Assembly (NCBI RefSeq): GCF_905171775.1 | Contig: NC_053491.1 | Coordinates: forward strand, 402,838,838 to 402,902,837 | Direction of reading: 5' to 3' | DNA from: Rana temporaria | Lineage: Eukaryota > Chordata > Amphibia > Anura > Ranidae | DNA: 64,000 nt | Part shown: piece after piece, positions 62,890 to 64,000 of the stretch | Layout of the letters: each line of letters begins with the position of its first letter | Position numbering within the stretch: the first letter of the stretch is position 1 | The notes under the pieces: model-generated | What the model saw: the letters and a program-made list of their open reading frames with translations, nothing else | Told to the model about the DNA's origin: nothing | The model's database searches: none | Program-made: the position numbers and the translations under genes

Positions 62890-64000
62890 TGTAGCCTCTC
62901 ACCTTCTTGCAGTCTGATCACTGGAGAGAAGAGAGGATGTTTGTTTGTGCCTACACAATACTGACGACATGATCTCAGTCCAGGCAAAGTCACTTTATGT
63001 GAATTCAAGTTCTATTCTTTAATTATATAAAGCACAACTTTATTTAGAATGATCGTGTTGCTATGTATGACACATCGGGAAATTGGTTGCACAGATATGT
63101 TACTGAAAAGTACTCTTTAGATTGAATGGGAAATCTTACTGGAGTGGAAGGAACTCAGACTCTCATTGATGCTATTCATTGTATTGTTCCCTTCCTTCAG
63201 TGTCCCATTCCATCTGAAATATCAGAAGGAAACCAAGTACAGCTGTGTGTGGGCTGAACTAATCAGCTACTGGGAGTGAAACCTCTGCTCCCTGCAATTT
63301 TCTCTGCTAAGTGGAAAGTCAGAGCTGATGGTTTATGAAAGTATGGAGCACAAGTTTTCTTAAATTGGACCTTTCAACAAGATGCAGGGTCCACTTATTT
63401 TTTTACAGTCTGCCCTCACACATAAAAAAAGACAAAAATAAAAAAATATCCTTACCTTTTACCCCAGAGTCTGCCCACAGCTTCTAGGGGACAATGACAA
63501 CAATGCAGTGAAATCTAAGGAAAACATGGGATCCCAAATCCCACAAGATGCTTCAATGATGGGCTGATGTTGGAATGCTCAGATTTCTCAGGTTCTGCCT
63601 GAAAGGTTTGTGATGTCACACTCATCTATGAGGGATGAGCAGAAGAAGGGATGTAAGTTAAGAATGTATTTTTAATCTAATGTGTGATTTAAAAAAAGAA
63701 AAATTCTTACCATACCATTTGTTTCATGGCTATATGGGGCTCTGGTGTAATAAGTGAACCCTGTGCTTTGTTGAATGGTCCATTGTAAAACTCTACCAGT
63801 GTCTCGTTCTGAAATCCCATATTTCTCTGTCTGCTTGACTTCACCCAGCTACCTTGGCATGGCTACTACTGTACCATCAGATCATTGAAAGAGCTGCACA
63901 GATGAGGTAAGATCTGCATTTCAGTGCCATATATAGCCCAGTCTCTTGAGCTCTCAATATTCAATAATAAATCACAGAGTATGCCCTAAAAAGGTATATA
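62890..64000. other. No gene seen
   Basis: Unassigned AT-rich sequence to the window end. No exon, RNA gene or mobile-element terminus recognised. Confidence 0.4.

Overview
The window looks like gene-poor, transposon-dense DNA from an amphibian nuclear genome, most likely a ranid-type frog. The evidence is the repeat set: DIRS retrotransposons with split inverted repeats, a Tx1/L1-type LINE tail, Tc1-like DNA transposons, hAT and PIF/Harbinger-like MITEs, TTAA-flanked Kolobok-T2-like MITEs, solo LTRs and long AT microsatellites. I recognise no host exon, rRNA or functional tRNA gene. Every long ORF that makes sense belongs to a mobile element. The species call is inference from repeat style, not from a marker gene.

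Layout. 1-4.3 kb: MITEs, a decayed minus-strand Tc1 element split by about 2 kb of younger repeats (a hAT MITE with an 8-bp target duplication, a perfect 61-bp hairpin, a solo-LTR-like unit). 4.3-9.7 kb: a heavily decayed DIRS element (DIRS-B) on the minus strand, with its inverted terminal repeats and internal complementary region still readable. 9.7-35 kb: mostly unique AT-rich DNA and MITEs, with an inverted-repeat block holding a 21-bp-type minisatellite (20.0-21.1 kb), a 3 x 60-bp repeat (21.6 kb), a 685-bp-offset duplication carrying tRNA-like sequence (24.1-25.3 kb), a 300-bp L1 insertion with a 14-bp target duplication (25.5 kb), a 279-bp tandem duplication (27.4-27.9 kb), a large inverted repeat (28.7-29.6 kb) and a solo LTR with a 5-bp target duplication (32.3-32.9 kb). 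35.4-41.6 kb: a nearly complete plus-strand DIRS element (DIRS-A) inside a Harbinger-like MITE. It encodes Gag, RT/RNase H/methyltransferase-like and tyrosine recombinase, and carries two in-frame TGA stops. 42-48.7 kb: more Harbinger-like and TTAA MITEs. 48.8-52.8 kb: a full-length Tc1 element with three nested MITEs, one of which carries two further insertions. 53-57.2 kb: TA microsatellites, and a 5'-truncated L1 inserted in the loop of an inverted pair of repeats with hammerhead-ribozyme-like motifs. 57-64 kb: repeats, a Ty3/Gypsy integrase fragment and a 30-bp minisatellite.

How the parts work together. In DIRS-A, Gag would package the RNA, RT/RNase H would copy it, and the tyrosine recombinase would integrate a circular intermediate templated by the internal complementary region. 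The two stops make this copy probably inactive. The small elements have no coding capacity and would have needed transposases from elsewhere. Nested target duplications give a relative order: Tc1 (about 48.8 kb) is older than its three MITEs, one of those MITEs is older than the hAT and 687-bp insertions inside it, and DIRS-A is younger than its host MITE.
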